In this document: piece after piece, positions 1-8,010 of the stretch
Numbering within the stretch: position 1 is the stretch's first letter
How the letters are laid out: every line of letters begins with the position of its first letter
DNA from: Streptomyces boluensis
GTDB lineage: Bacteria > Actinomycetota > Actinomycetes > Streptomycetales > Streptomycetaceae
DNA length: 53,171 bases
Reading direction: 5' to 3'
NCBI RefSeq assembly: GCF_009908195.1
Contig: NZ_JAAAHS010000008.1
Location: 1-53,171, forward strand
Made by a program: the position numbers and the translations under genes
The notes under the pieces: model-generated
Told to the model about the DNA's origin: nothing
What the model saw: only the letters and a program-made list of their open reading frames with translations
Database searches by the model: none

Positions 1-356
1 GTGCCGAGCCGGTCGGCCTGCCGCGTGGCCGCCTCCAGGACGTGGTCGAGCAGGCCGGGGAAGAGCGTGCCCAGGTCGTCGCTGCGCAGCCCGCTCATCT
101 TGGCGGTGCCCCGGTAGCACTGCCGGATCACCCCGCTCTCGCGCAGCACCCGGAAGTGGTGCGTGGTGGTCGACTTGGTCACCGGAAGCTCGAAGCTCGA
201 ACAGGCCAACTCGTCCTGCTGCTCGGCAAGTTCGCACACGATCCGGAGCCGCATCGGGTCGGAGAGCGCGTGCAGCACGCCCTCCAGACGGATCTCGTCG
301 AGCGCGGGGTGATCCAGGGTCCGGCTGCTGCCCGCACTCTTCGTCTCGGTGGTCAC
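1..356 (-). CDS. ArsR-family transcriptional regulator (3' end cut by window edge)
   Basis: About 118 codons are visible from a GTG at 356, preceded by a GAGGAG ribosome site. The translation contains the winged-helix core typical of ArsR/SmtB proteins: a helix with ALSDPMRLRIV near residues 29-39, then VTKSTTTHHFRVLRESGVI as the recognition helix region (about 58-76). It is divergent from the flavin oxidoreductase at 565, so it probably represses that gene and itself from the shared 208-bp gap. No obvious metal-binding cysteine motif (CVC type) is visible; a small organic or redox signal is as likely as a metal. The C-terminus lies outside the window. Confidence 0.88.
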   Translation of the reverse strand, partial: MTTETKSAGSSRTLDHPALDEIRLEGVLHALSDPMRLRIVCELAEQQDELACSSFELPVTKSTTTHHFRVLRESGVIRQCYRGTAKMSGLRSDDLGTLFPGLLDHVLEAATRQADRLG

Positions 357-397
357 GGCGGCTCTCCTCGGTCGGCCCGGCGGTTGCCCCGGACTGT

Positions 398-449
398 TTC
401 TGGCTCTGACGGTTTCCGGCCCGGACGGTTCTGGCTCAGACGGTTCCGG
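398..449. repeat. Imperfect direct repeat in the ArsR/OYE gap
   Basis: A unit of about 21 bp beginning TTCTGGCTC and ending GGTTTCCGG or GGTTCCGG occurs at 398-419 and again at 429-449, with an intervening 9-bp spacer that itself resembles part of the unit. It lies between the regulator start and the operator cluster. No function is evident. Confidence 0.6.
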
Positions 450-459
450 AAATCCATTG

Positions 460-512
460 TACGAGAACCCTCGTAGTTTGACAGGTCTCGTACTACGGTG
501 GGTATCGTACTA
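460..512. promoter_or_regulatory. Operator cluster and candidate promoter for the OYE gene
   Basis: An inverted repeat TACGAG-AACC-CTCGTA occupies 460-475. Two perfect direct repeats TCGTACTA follow at 488-495 and 505-512, 17 bp apart. A TTGACA hexamer lies at 478-483 with TATCGT at 503-508 (19-bp spacer), so the second repeat would overlap the -10 box. The shared CTCGTA/TCGTAC core suggests one protein binds all copies; the adjacent ArsR-type regulator is the natural candidate. Binding is inferred, not shown. Confidence 0.55.
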
Positions 513-564
513 AGCGAACGGCCCGCCACCGCGGCGCCGTGCCAGCCCACGAATGGAGTCCGCT

Positions 565-1647
565 GTGAGTGCACTGTTCGAGCCGTACACCCTCCGGTCG
601 GTGACGATCCCCAACCGCGTGTGGATGGCCCCCATGTGCCAGTACTCGGCGGAGGCCTTCGGACCGAACGCCGGCATCGCCAACGACTGGCACTTCGCGC
701 ACTACGCGGCCCGCGCCACCGGCGGCACCGGACTCGTCCTCGTCGAGGCCACCGCGGTCACCCCCGAGGGCCGGATCAGCCCCTACGACCTGGGCCTCTG
801 GAACGACGACCAGGCCGCCGCGCTCAGCCGGATCGCCGCGTTCCTCAAGGCCCACGGCACCGTGCCCGGCATCCAGCTCGGGCACGCCGGACGCAAGGCC
901 TCCACCGACCGGCCCTGGAAGGACCGCGGCGCCCCGGTCGGCCCCGACGAGCACGGCTGGCAGCCGGTCGGCCCCAGCCCGGTGGCCCTGCGCGAGGACC
1001 ACCCGGTCCCCACCGAGCTGACGACCGACCAGATCGACGCGCTCGTGGGCAAGTTCGCGGACGCCGCCCGCCGCGCGCTCACCGCGGGCTTCGAGGTCGT
1101 CGAGGTGCACGGCGCGCACGGCTACCTCATCGGCGAGTTCCTCTCCCCGCACTCCAACAAGCGCACCGACCGCTACGGCGGCTCCTTCGAGAACCGCACC
1201 CGCTTCGCCCTCGAGGTCGTCGACGCCATCAGGGCGGTGTGGCCCGAGGACAAGCCGCTGTTCTTCCGCGTCTCCGCCACCGACTGGCTGGACGAGGGCG
1301 GCTGGACCGCCGACGAGACCGTGCGCTTCGCCCGGCTGCTCAAGGAGCACGGCGTCGACCTGCTCGACGTCTCCACCGGCGGCAACGCGACCGGCGTCAC
1401 CATCCCCACAGGACCCGGCTACCAGGTGCCGTTCGCCGCCCGCGTCAAGAACGAGACGGACCTGCCGGTCGCCGCCGTCGGCCTGATCACCGAGGCACGG
1501 CAGGCGGAGAAGATCCTCGACAACGGCGAGGCGGACGCGATCCTCCTCGGCCGCGAGCTGCTGCGCACCCCGTCGTGGGCCCTGGACGCCGCCCGCGCGC
1601 TCGACGCGGACATCCGTGTTCCGTCCCCGTACGCCTGGGCGATCTGA
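565..1647 (+). CDS. NADH:flavin oxidoreductase, old yellow enzyme family (YqjM-like)
   Basis: FMN-dependent ene-reductase, a TIM barrel that reduces activated C=C bonds with NAD(P)H. Visible family signatures are APMCQYS near the N-terminus (the YqjM-type cysteine), the substrate-binding HGAHGYL motif followed by FLSP...RTDRYGGSFENR, and the phosphate-binding C-terminal segment GLITEARQAEKIL and LLGRELLRTP. Length of 360 residues is normal for the class. GTG at 565 is preferred because GGAG at 555-558 sits 6 nt upstream; an ATG at 553 in the same frame lacks a ribosome site. It is divergent from an ArsR-type regulator, which fits inducible expression. The physiological substrate cannot be read from sequence. 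Confidence 0.93.
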   Translation: MSALFEPYTLRSVTIPNRVWMAPMCQYSAEAFGPNAGIANDWHFAHYAARATGGTGLVLVEATAVTPEGRISPYDLGLWNDDQAAALSRIAAFLKAHGTVPGIQLGHAGRKASTDRPWKDRGAPVGPDEHGWQPVGPSPVALREDHPVPTELTTDQIDALVGKFADAARRALTAGFEVVEVHGAHGYLIGEFLSPHSNKRTDRYGGSFENRTRFALEVVDAIRAVWPEDKPLFFRVSATDWLDEGGWTADETVRFARLLKEHGVDLLDVSTGGNATGVTIPTGPGYQVPFAARVKNETDLPVAAVGLITEARQAEKILDNGEADAILLGRELLRTPSWALDAARALDADIRVPSPYAWAI

Positions 1648-1708
1648 CGAGCCGTACACACAGTTCCGCATGTCACCCTCCGAACAAGGGAGTTGACGCC
1701 GCTCGCAG

Positions 1709-1732
1709 CCGGCCCCGTCACGGGCCGGTTTC
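1709..1732 (+). terminator. Hairpin terminator after the OYE gene
   Basis: CCGGCCC at 1709-1715 pairs with GGGCCGG at 1722-1728 around a 6-nt loop and is followed by TTTC, 60-80 bp beyond the oxidoreductase stop. Confidence 0.6.
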
Positions 1733-1824
1733 GGGCGGCGTCACGCGCTCGGCGCCCACACGGCACTCCCACGGGTCCTCGCGCACCCTCCCGCGGGGCC
1801 CGACGGACCCGTACGATCTGCGCA

Positions 1825-2253
1825 ATGGACGACATCTTCCCCGCTGAGGCGCTGATCGGTGCGGAACGACGGCTCGCCGCCGCCGTGGTCGCCGTCGACA
1901 CGCACGCCCTCGACCGGCTGCTGCACCCCCAATTCGTCTCCATCCGCCCCGACGGCCGCAGTCTCGACCGGAGCGAGGAAATAGACGAACTGGTCGCCGG
2001 ACGCCTCGTGGTGGACCGGCTCGTCCCGGAGGAGACCCTCGCCACCGTCAACGGCCGCGCGGGCATCACCCGACGCACCCTCACCGCCGAGGGCACCGAC
2101 CACGGCCGCCCCTTCCACGCGCGCGTGCTCTGCACCCGTACATGGGTCCAAGTGCCCGACGGCTGGCTGGCGTTGCTCTCCCGGGTGGGCCCGGCGCCCA
2201 CCGAGACCTCGCTCGGACCGAAGTGCGGAGTCCGCCTCACCGTGGGCGGTTGA
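1825..2253 (+). CDS. DUF4440 / NTF2-like protein
   Basis: A 142-residue protein with the N-terminal pattern of the SnoaL/NTF2-like DUF4440 group: an amphipathic helix (LIGAERRLAAAVVAVDTHALDRLL) followed by HPQFVSI and a beta-rich C-terminal half with RVLCTRTWVQVPDGWLALLSR. Such cone-shaped domains bind small hydrophobic ligands or act as accessory domains; the ligand here is unknown. ATG 1825 is chosen because the domain begins right there and upstream in-frame codons are arginine/proline-rich noise. TACGAT at 1813-1818 lies only a few bases before the ATG and there is no ribosome site, so the mRNA may be leaderless. It converges on aroQ. Confidence 0.8.
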   Translation: MDDIFPAEALIGAERRLAAAVVAVDTHALDRLLHPQFVSIRPDGRSLDRSEEIDELVAGRLVVDRLVPEETLATVNGRAGITRRTLTAEGTDHGRPFHARVLCTRTWVQVPDGWLALLSRVGPAPTETSLGPKCGVRLTVGG

Positions 2254-2259
2254 CGCAGG

Positions 2260-2294
2260 GCGCGCCCGGTGCTCATCCCGAGCACCGGGCGCGC
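2260..2294. terminator. Bidirectional terminator between DUF4440 gene and aroQ
   Basis: A perfect 14-bp stem: GCGCGCCCGGTGCT at 2260-2273 pairs with AGCACCGGGCGCGC at 2281-2294, loop of 7. It fills the 62-bp convergent gap and can serve both strands. Confidence 0.8.
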
Positions 2295-2315
2295 GTCACG
2301 TCGCGTACGACGGCG

Positions 2316-2774
2316 TCAGGACGCCGCCTTCGCCAACCGGTCAAGGCCCTCGACGGCCAGCCGGTACCCGTCCGTCCCGAAGCCCACCACGATGCCCGCG
2401 GCGGCGGGCGACAGGTACGAGTGGTGGCGGAAGGACTCGCGGTTGTGCACGTTGGAGATGTGCACCTCGATCGCGCGCAGCCCCACGCCCTTGATCGCGT
2501 CGTGCATCGCCACCGAGGTGTGCGTGTACGCACCGGCGTTGATCACGGCCCCGATCAGCCGCCCCTCGGCCTGCGCACGGCCCGCCTCGTGGATCCAGTC
2601 GATCAACTCGCCCTCGTGGTTGGACTGCCGGCAGTCCGCGGTCAGGCCGAGCCCCCGCGCGGTCTCCTGGCAGAGAGCTTCCACGTCCTTGAGCGTCTGC
2701 GCCCCGTAGATGCCCGGCTCACGGGTGCCGAGCAGGTTGAGATTGGGGCCGTTGAGGATCAGTACCGTTGACAT
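2316..2774 (-). CDS. aroQ: Type II 3-dehydroquinate dehydratase
   Basis: Catalyses the trans-dehydration of 3-dehydroquinate to 3-dehydroshikimate in the shikimate pathway, or in quinate catabolism. The 152-residue length and motifs match type II enzymes: N-terminal [15 protein letters not shown], the catalytic tyrosine in GIYG (about residue 23), [34 protein letters not shown] and [17 protein letters not shown] with the active-site histidine. The start [11 protein letters not shown] fits the family exactly. It stands alone, away from other aro genes, divergent from the homocysteine methyltransferase; this isolated position leaves open a secondary or quinate-related role. Confidence 0.96.
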   Translation of the reverse strand: MSTVLILNGPNLNLLGTREPGIYGAQTLKDVEALCQETARGLGLTADCRQSNHEGELIDWIHEAGRAQAEGRLIGAVINAGAYTHTSVAMHDAIKGVGLRAIEVHISNVHNRESFRHHSYLSPAAAGIVVGFGTDGYRLAVEGLDRLAKAAS

Positions 2775-2853
2775 GGCCCCAGCGTACGACCGGTGCGGGG
2801 GCGGTACGGCGGCGGGCGGTACGGCACGCGCGCGCGGCGCGTAGCGTCGACAT

Positions 2854-3792
2854 ATGAACCGAGGCACCCCTTCACCCGCCGCCGCCCCACTGCCCGAGGC
2901 CGTGGCCGCGGGGCCCGTCGTCCTGGACGGCGGGATGTCCAACCAGCTGGAGTCCGCCGGCCACGACCTCAGTGACGCGCTCTGGTCCGCACGGCTGCTC
3001 GCGGACCGGCCGCAGGCCGTCACCGACGCCCATCTCTCGTACTTCCGCGCGGGCGCGAGCGTCGCGATCACGGCGAGCTACCAGGCGACGTACGAGGGTT
3101 TCGCGCGGCACGGCCTCGACCCCGCACGCACGAGCGAACTGCTGCGCCTGAGTGTGGAGTTGGGGCGCGAGGCGGTACGGGGCGCGCGAGCGGCGGGCGT
3201 GCGCCGTCCGCTGTGGGTGGCCGCCTCCGCCGGTCCGTACGGGGCGATGCTGGCGGACGGTTCGGAGTACCGCGGCCGGTACGGCCTGAGCGTCGACGCG
3301 CTTGAACGCTTCCACCGGCCCCGCCTGGAGACGCTGGCCTCGGCGGGGCCCGACGTACTGGCCCTGGAGACCGTGCCGGACGCGGACGAGGCACGGGCCC
3401 TGGTGCGGGCGGTGCGCGGTCTCGGGGTGCCCGCGTGGCTGTCGTACAGCGTGAGCGGGCGGCGGACGCGGGCGGGGCAACCCCTTGAGGAGGCGTTCGC
3501 GGTGGCCGCGGAGTGCGACGAGGTGTTCGCCGTGGGCGTCAACTGCTGCACCCCGCAGGACGCCGACGCCGCGGTGGAGATCGCCGCCCGGGTCACCGGG
3601 AAGCCCGTCGTCGTCTACCCGAACAGCGGCGAGCAGTGGGACGCCACGGCCCGTGACTGGAGGGGCTCCGCGACGTTCTCGGCGCTACGCGTACGCGCAT
3701 GGGTGGCGGCGGGCGCCCGCCTTGTGGGCGGGTGCTGCCGGGTCGGGCCCGAGGAGATCGCGGGCGTCGCGCGGGTGCTCGACGGAGAGTGA
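2854..3792 (+). CDS. mmuM: Homocysteine S-methyltransferase
   Basis: Zinc-dependent (beta/alpha)8 methyltransferase that transfers a methyl group from S-methylmethionine or SAM to homocysteine, giving methionine. The 312-residue protein shows [13 protein letters not shown] at the N-terminus and the three zinc-ligand cysteines, one in GVNCC near residue 232 and two in GGCCR near residue 296. PNSGEQWD is also typical. The start at 2854 has no clear ribosome site but lies just after GTAGCGT, compatible with a leaderless or very short leader mRNA. It is divergent from aroQ. Cobalamin-domain regions of MetH are absent, so it is the short MmuM type. Confidence 0.93.
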   Translation: MNRGTPSPAAAPLPEAVAAGPVVLDGGMSNQLESAGHDLSDALWSARLLADRPQAVTDAHLSYFRAGASVAITASYQATYEGFARHGLDPARTSELLRLSVELGREAVRGARAAGVRRPLWVAASAGPYGAMLADGSEYRGRYGLSVDALERFHRPRLETLASAGPDVLALETVPDADEARALVRAVRGLGVPAWLSYSVSGRRTRAGQPLEEAFAVAAECDEVFAVGVNCCTPQDADAAVEIAARVTGKPVVVYPNSGEQWDATARDWRGSATFSALRVRAWVAAGARLVGGCCRVGPEEIAGVARVLDGE

Positions 3793-3971
3793 CCGGGCGG
3801 GCGGCCGGGGCGGGTGCTCGGCGGCGTGCGCACGGGGCGCGCGCGGTGTGCTGGGGCTCGTCGGAAAGGTGCAGGTCCGGGCGGGTTTCGGGGCCGTTGT
3901 CAGTGGCCGGGTGCAGACTGAGGCTTGTCGTGGACAACGAGGTCAACCGACAGTCACCGGAGGTGGTCGGC

Positions 3972-5057
3972 ATGCCGACCGACGTTCTTCTCGCCGTAGG
4001 CACCCGCAAGGGGCTCTTTCTCGGTCGCAGGCGCGGCGTCGCCTGGGAGTTCGACGGGCCGCACTTCAACGCGCAGGCCGTGTACTCGGTCGCGATCGAC
4101 ATGAGAGGCGACACCCCTCGGCTGCTCGCGGGCGGGGACAGCGCGCACTGGGGCCCGTCCGTCTTCCACTCGGACGACCTGGGCGCGACCTGGGTCGAAC
4201 CGGCCAAGGCGGCCGTCAAGTTTCCCAAGGACACGGGCGCTTCGCTGGAGCGGGTCTGGCAGCTGCACCCCTCGGCGGCCGAGCCGGACGTGGTGTACGC
4301 GGGCACGGAACCCGCCGCGCTGTACCGCTCGGAGGACCGCGGCGAGAGTTTCGAGCTCGTGCGGCCCCTCTGGGAGCACCCGACCCGCTCCAAGTGGGTG
4401 CCGGGCGGCGGCGGGGAGGGCCTGCACACCATCCTCACCGACCCCCGTGACCCGGACGCGGTGACGGTCGCCGTGTCCACGGCCGGGGTGTTTCGTACAA
4501 AGGACGGCGGTGCGAGCTGGGCACCCTCCAACTCCGGGGTGTCCGCGGTGTTCCTGCCGGATCCCGACCCTGAGTTCGGGCAGTGCGTGCACAAGGTCGC
4601 CCGGGACGCGGCCACTCCGGACCGGCTCTATCTGCAGAACCACTGGGGGGTGTACCGAAGCGACGACGGCGGCGCCCACTGGACCGACATCGGCGGCTCG
4701 TTGCCGTCCGACTTCGGTTTCGCCGTGGCCGCCCACCCGCACCGCGGCGACACCGCGTATGTCTTCCCGATCAACGCCGACGCGGACCGCGTCCCCGCCG
4801 ACCGCCGCTGCCGGGTCTTCCGTACTCAGGACGCGGGCAGCACCTGGGAGCCGCTCTCGCGTGGCCTCCCGGAGACCGATCACTACGGCACGGTGCTGCG
4901 GGACGCGCTGTGCACGGACGACGCGGACCCGGCGGGCGTGTACTTCGGCAATCGCAACGGCGAGGTGTACGCGAGCGCGGACGACGGCGACAGCTGGCAA
5001 CTCCTCACCTCGCACCTGCCGGACGTGCTGTGCGTGCGGGCGGCGGTGATCAGTTGA
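3972..5057 (+). CDS. BNR/sialidase-like beta-propeller protein
   Basis: A 361-residue protein with repeated Asp-box-like turns of the form S-x-D-x-G-x-[TS]-W: SDDLGATW, SEDRGESF, TKDGGASW, SDDGGAHW, TQDAGSTW and SADDGDSW. These mark a multi-bladed beta-propeller of the WD40/YVTN/BNR-like repeat class. It lacks a signal peptide, so an intracellular role is likely; catalytic sialidase residues are not identifiable and exo-sialidase activity should not be assumed. ATG 3972 has GGAGG at 3959-3963 upstream. The next gene, ung, starts about 110 bp downstream. Confidence 0.85.
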   Translation: MPTDVLLAVGTRKGLFLGRRRGVAWEFDGPHFNAQAVYSVAIDMRGDTPRLLAGGDSAHWGPSVFHSDDLGATWVEPAKAAVKFPKDTGASLERVWQLHPSAAEPDVVYAGTEPAALYRSEDRGESFELVRPLWEHPTRSKWVPGGGGEGLHTILTDPRDPDAVTVAVSTAGVFRTKDGGASWAPSNSGVSAVFLPDPDPEFGQCVHKVARDAATPDRLYLQNHWGVYRSDDGGAHWTDIGGSLPSDFGFAVAAHPHRGDTAYVFPINADADRVPADRRCRVFRTQDAGSTWEPLSRGLPETDHYGTVLRDALCTDDADPAGVYFGNRNGEVYASADDGDSWQLLTSHLPDVLCVRAAVIS

Positions 5058-5168
5058 GGCGTGCCGGGCCACGACCTGGCAGGCCTGCCAGGTCAATGTC
5101 TGCCGGGTCAGGGCGGGATCGAGCCATCGGGTGATCAACGGGTGCTTACCACCAGTAGGGTGACGCCC

Positions 5169-5846
5169 GTGGCTGCACGACCGTTGAACGAAATCGTCGA
5201 ACCAGGGTGGGCCCGCGCTCTCGCGCCGGTGGCCGACCGCGTCGCCGCGATGGGCGACTTCCTCCGCGCGGAGATCGCCGCGGGCCGCACCTACCTCCCG
5301 GCGGGGGCGAACGTGCTGCGCGCGTTCCAACAGCCCTTCGACGAGGTGAAGGTGCTGATCGTGGGGCAGGACCCGTACCCCACACCGGGGCACGCGGTCG
5401 GGCTGAGCTTCTCGGTGGCGCCGGAGGTGCGGCCGATACCGGGCAGCCTCATCAACATCTACCGCGAGCTGGGCACCGACCTGGGTGTGCCGCCGCCGAG
5501 CAACGGCGACCTGACGCCCTGGACCGGGCAGGGGGTGCTGCTGCTCAACAGGGCGCTCACCACGGCGCCCCGGCGGCCCGCCGCGCACCGCGGCAAGGGC
5601 TGGGAAGAGGTCACCGAACAGGCCATCCGTGCCCTTGCCGCGCGGGGTCGTCCGCTGGTGTCCGTGCTGTGGGGCCGCGACGCCCGCAATCTGCGGCCGC
5701 TGCTCGGGGACCTTCCGGCGGTCGAGTCGGCGCACCCCTCGCCCATGTCGGCGGACCGCGGCTTCTTCGGCTCGCGGCCCTTCAGCCGGGTCAACGACCT
5801 GCTGACCCGGCAGGGTGCACAGGCGGTGGACTGGCGGCTGCCGTGA
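5169..5846 (+). CDS. ung: Uracil-DNA glycosylase
   Basis: Removes uracil from DNA in base-excision repair. The 225-residue protein has the water-activating motif [18 protein letters not shown] and the C-terminal loop HPSPMS followed by [10 protein letters not shown] and the DWRLP end. The motif reads GQDPYP rather than the GQDPYH of classical family 1, as in the second Ung paralogue that many streptomycetes carry. GTG 5169 is chosen because AGGG precedes it and the family begins close to [11 protein letters not shown]; the frame is open upstream but without family similarity. Its stop overlaps the start of the next gene (GTGA), indicating translational coupling. Confidence 0.94.
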   Translation: MAARPLNEIVEPGWARALAPVADRVAAMGDFLRAEIAAGRTYLPAGANVLRAFQQPFDEVKVLIVGQDPYPTPGHAVGLSFSVAPEVRPIPGSLINIYRELGTDLGVPPPSNGDLTPWTGQGVLLLNRALTTAPRRPAAHRGKGWEEVTEQAIRALAARGRPLVSVLWGRDARNLRPLLGDLPAVESAHPSPMSADRGFFGSRPFSRVNDLLTRQGAQAVDWRLP

Positions 5847-6853
5847 CCTCGCCGTCCTGGGTGCTCGGCGTCGACTCCGGCGGCTCCGGACTGCGTACGG
5901 CCCTGGCACCGGCACGCGCCGAGGGAGCCGTCGATGAGGAGCCCGGTGGCGGACTCGCGAGTCTCGACTCGCGCGAGCCCGTGCGGACCGGTGACGACGG
6001 GATCGACGCCGGGCACCTGATGGCGCAACTCGCGCCGATGGTCCGGGAGTTGCTCGACCGCGTCGGCGGTGACCGGATCGCCGCCGTGGCCGTGGGCGCC
6101 GCGGGCATGGCGACCCTGGGCGACGACCTGCGCCGCCGCCTGCCCGGCGCGTTCGACGAGGCCTTCGGGGTACGGCACCTCGCACTGGCCGCGGACGGTG
6201 TGACGGCGTACGCGGGGGCGCTCGGCCAGCGCCCCGGCGCGGTGGTCGCGGCCGGTACCGGAATGATCGCGCTCGGCACCGATCTGCGGACCTGGCGCCG
6301 GGCCGACGGCTGGGGGCATCTGCTCGGCGACTGCGGCGGCGGCGCCTGGATCGGGCGGGCCGGTCTGGAGGCCGCGATGCGTGCGCACGACGGCCGCCGC
6401 GGCGGCTCGGCCGCGCTCCTGGCCCGTGCCGAGGCCTTCTTCGACGGGCCGGTGACGGAACTGCCGGGCAAGCTCTACCCACGCGCCGACCGGCCCGCGG
6501 TACTCGCCTCGTTCGCCCCCGAGGTCGCCGGACTCGCGCCGCACGACCCGGTCGCGGCGGGCATCCTGCGGGACGCCGCGCGGCACATCGCGGAGGCCGC
6601 GGCCGCGGTCTGCCCGAGCGGCGCGGAGTGTGAAGTCGGCCTCACCGGCGGCCTGTTCCGGATGGGCGACCCGCTGCTCGCGCCGCTGGCGGAGGAACTC
6701 GCCGTACTCCTGCCGTCCGCGCGGGCCGTGGCGGCGGGTGACCCGCTCGACGGGGCTGTGGCGCTCGCGCGGGCGCTCGCGAGCGGTGGCTTGCGGCTGC
6801 CGTCCGACGGGCGCCTGCTCCACCTGCCTCCCGAGCCGGCCGCGCGCCCCTGA
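5843..6853 (+). CDS. BadF/BadG-family ATPase, probable N-acetylglucosamine kinase
   Basis: A 336-residue sugar-kinase-fold protein. The N-terminal phosphate loop [12 protein letters not shown], the central [12 protein letters not shown] and [15 protein letters not shown], and LTGGLF near the C-terminus are the conserved ATPase motifs of the BadF/BadG/BcrA family that includes eukaryotic-type N-acetylglucosamine kinases. The GTG start overlaps the ung stop by 4 nt, so the two are co-translated; I know of no functional link between them. The substrate is inferred from family only; other amino-sugars are possible. It is unrelated to ROK-type kinases. Confidence 0.83.
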   Translation: MTSPSWVLGVDSGGSGLRTALAPARAEGAVDEEPGGGLASLDSREPVRTGDDGIDAGHLMAQLAPMVRELLDRVGGDRIAAVAVGAAGMATLGDDLRRRLPGAFDEAFGVRHLALAADGVTAYAGALGQRPGAVVAAGTGMIALGTDLRTWRRADGWGHLLGDCGGGAWIGRAGLEAAMRAHDGRRGGSAALLARAEAFFDGPVTELPGKLYPRADRPAVLASFAPEVAGLAPHDPVAAGILRDAARHIAEAAAAVCPSGAECEVGLTGGLFRMGDPLLAPLAEELAVLLPSARAVAAGDPLDGAVALARALASGGLRLPSDGRLLHLPPEPAARP

Positions 6854-6907
6854 CCAGGCACGGGATCGCCCCGCTTCGAACATTGAAGCGATCTCGACCG
6901 TCCAGAA

Positions 6908-6991
6908 TTCGGTAACCGAACGGATAAAAGCGGACGGATACCACTCAGGTGGCACCTGCCCGAACAGGGCGATGCGGGAAACCAGTAGCAT
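6908..6991 (+). promoter_or_regulatory. Inverted repeat and candidate promoter before the CbiX-like gene
   Basis: TTCGGT-A-ACCGAA is a perfect inverted repeat at 6908-6920. TAGCAT at 6986-6991 lies 8 nt before the ATG at 7000, where no good ribosome site exists, so a leaderless start is plausible. An additional GCTTC...GAAGC repeat lies just upstream. Confidence 0.4.
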
Positions 6992-6999
6992 GCGGCGCC

Positions 7000-7923
7000 A
7001 TGAGCTCCCCCACTGGGCCCGACAACGGCCTGCCCGTACGAATGCCGCGTCCTCGACAGCCTGGTCGGCACCGCCGTCCGGAACCCGCGGTGGCTCCCGA
7101 GGGAGCGCCCGCGCTGGTTCTGGCCGTGCCCGGGGCCCCGTCCGCCGCGACGCGCAGCCTCGCCGAAGAGGTCGTGAGCATCGCCCGCTCCGAACTGCCC
7201 GGCCTGGACGCGCGGATCGGCTACCTGGACGGCGACGACCGCGAGTACCCCTCGATCCAGGCCGTGCTCGTGCACGCCGCCGAGCAGCGCGCCGCCCGCC
7301 ACCAGCAGGCGCTCGCCGCCGGCCAGGACGTGGCCGCGCCGCAGGGCCCCGTGGCGGTCGTGGTGCCGCTACTCGCCGGCCCTGACAACGCTCTGATGCG
7401 CCACGTGCGCCAGGCCGTCATGGACAGCCGCGTGGCCGCCGAGCTGACCGATGTCCTCGGCCCGCACCCGCTGCTCGCCGAGGCGCTGCACGTCCGCCTG
7501 TCGGAGGCGGGTCTCGCCCGCGCCGACCGCGCCCGCCTGTTCACGGTCGCGACGGCCGCCGACGGGATCATCCTCACGACGATAGGCGGCGAGGAGGCCG
7601 TGCAGGCGGCCGGGATCACCGGCATGCTGCTCGCCGCGCGCCTCGCCGTGCCGGTGATGGCCGCCGCGCTCGACCAGGAAGGCGCGGTCACGGCCACGGC
7701 CGAGCAGCTGCGGTCCTCCGGTTCCGCGCAACTGGCGCTCGTACCGCACCTGATCGGCCCCGAGGTGCCCGAGGGTGTCCTCGACGCGGCCGCGAAGGAC
7801 GCGGGCTGCGCGTACGCCGAGGCGCTCGGCGCGTACCCCGCGATCGGCAAGCTGGCGCTGTCGCAGTACATGGCCGCGCTCGGGATCACCCCGCCGCAGG
7901 CGCAGGGCGCACAGTCGCACTGA
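7000..7923 (+). CDS. Sirohydrochlorin chelatase-like (CbiX/SirB) protein
   Basis: A 307-residue protein that I recognise as the conserved actinobacterial protein usually annotated as sirohydrochlorin chelatase or CbiX-like. It has two related alpha/beta halves: ALVLAVPGAPSAATRSLAEEVVSIAR with AVVVPLLAGPDNALMRHVRQAV, then ARLFTVATAADGIIL with LALVPHLIGPEV. CbiX proteins insert Co or Fe into sirohydrochlorin; the classical pair of metal-binding histidines is only partly evident, so the catalytic role is uncertain. The start at 7000 (MSSPTGP...) is followed by a basic, proline-rich stretch before the fold. Nothing nearby belongs to tetrapyrrole synthesis. Confidence 0.7.
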   Translation: MSSPTGPDNGLPVRMPRPRQPGRHRRPEPAVAPEGAPALVLAVPGAPSAATRSLAEEVVSIARSELPGLDARIGYLDGDDREYPSIQAVLVHAAEQRAARHQQALAAGQDVAAPQGPVAVVVPLLAGPDNALMRHVRQAVMDSRVAAELTDVLGPHPLLAEALHVRLSEAGLARADRARLFTVATAADGIILTTIGGEEAVQAAGITGMLLAARLAVPVMAAALDQEGAVTATAEQLRSSGSAQLALVPHLIGPEVPEGVLDAAAKDAGCAYAEALGAYPAIGKLALSQYMAALGITPPQAQGAQSH

Positions 7924-7939
7924 GCGGCGCGCGCCGCTC
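7922..7939. terminator. Palindrome at the convergent gene ends
   Basis: GAGCGGCGCGCGCCGCTC is an 18-bp perfect palindrome that begins inside the stop codon of the CbiX-like gene. A second dyad (CCCCG...CGGGG) follows at 7946-7965. Both can act as terminators for the two converging genes. Confidence 0.55.
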
Positions 7940-7984
7940 CCCCGTACCCCGTTCGCACGTGCGGGGCGGGACGGGGCGGCGCGG

Positions 7985-8009
7985 GGCGAGGCGAGGCGAG
8001 GCGAGGCGG
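7985..8009. repeat. 5-bp tandem repeat (GGCGA)n
   Basis: Four GGCGA units plus a GGCGG unit run up to the last base before the lactonase stop codon at 8011. Probably a slippage product. Confidence 0.7.
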
Positions 8010-8010
8010 C

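Noticed and set aside
3972-5057. Exo-alpha-sialidase
   Set aside because: Only Asp-box-like repeats are visible; there is no signal peptide and no arginine triad or catalytic Tyr/Glu could be identified.
3954-6482. An 842-codon minus-strand frame across the BNR, ung and kinase genes
   Set aside because: It crosses three well-supported genes on the other strand and is arginine/proline-rich noise.
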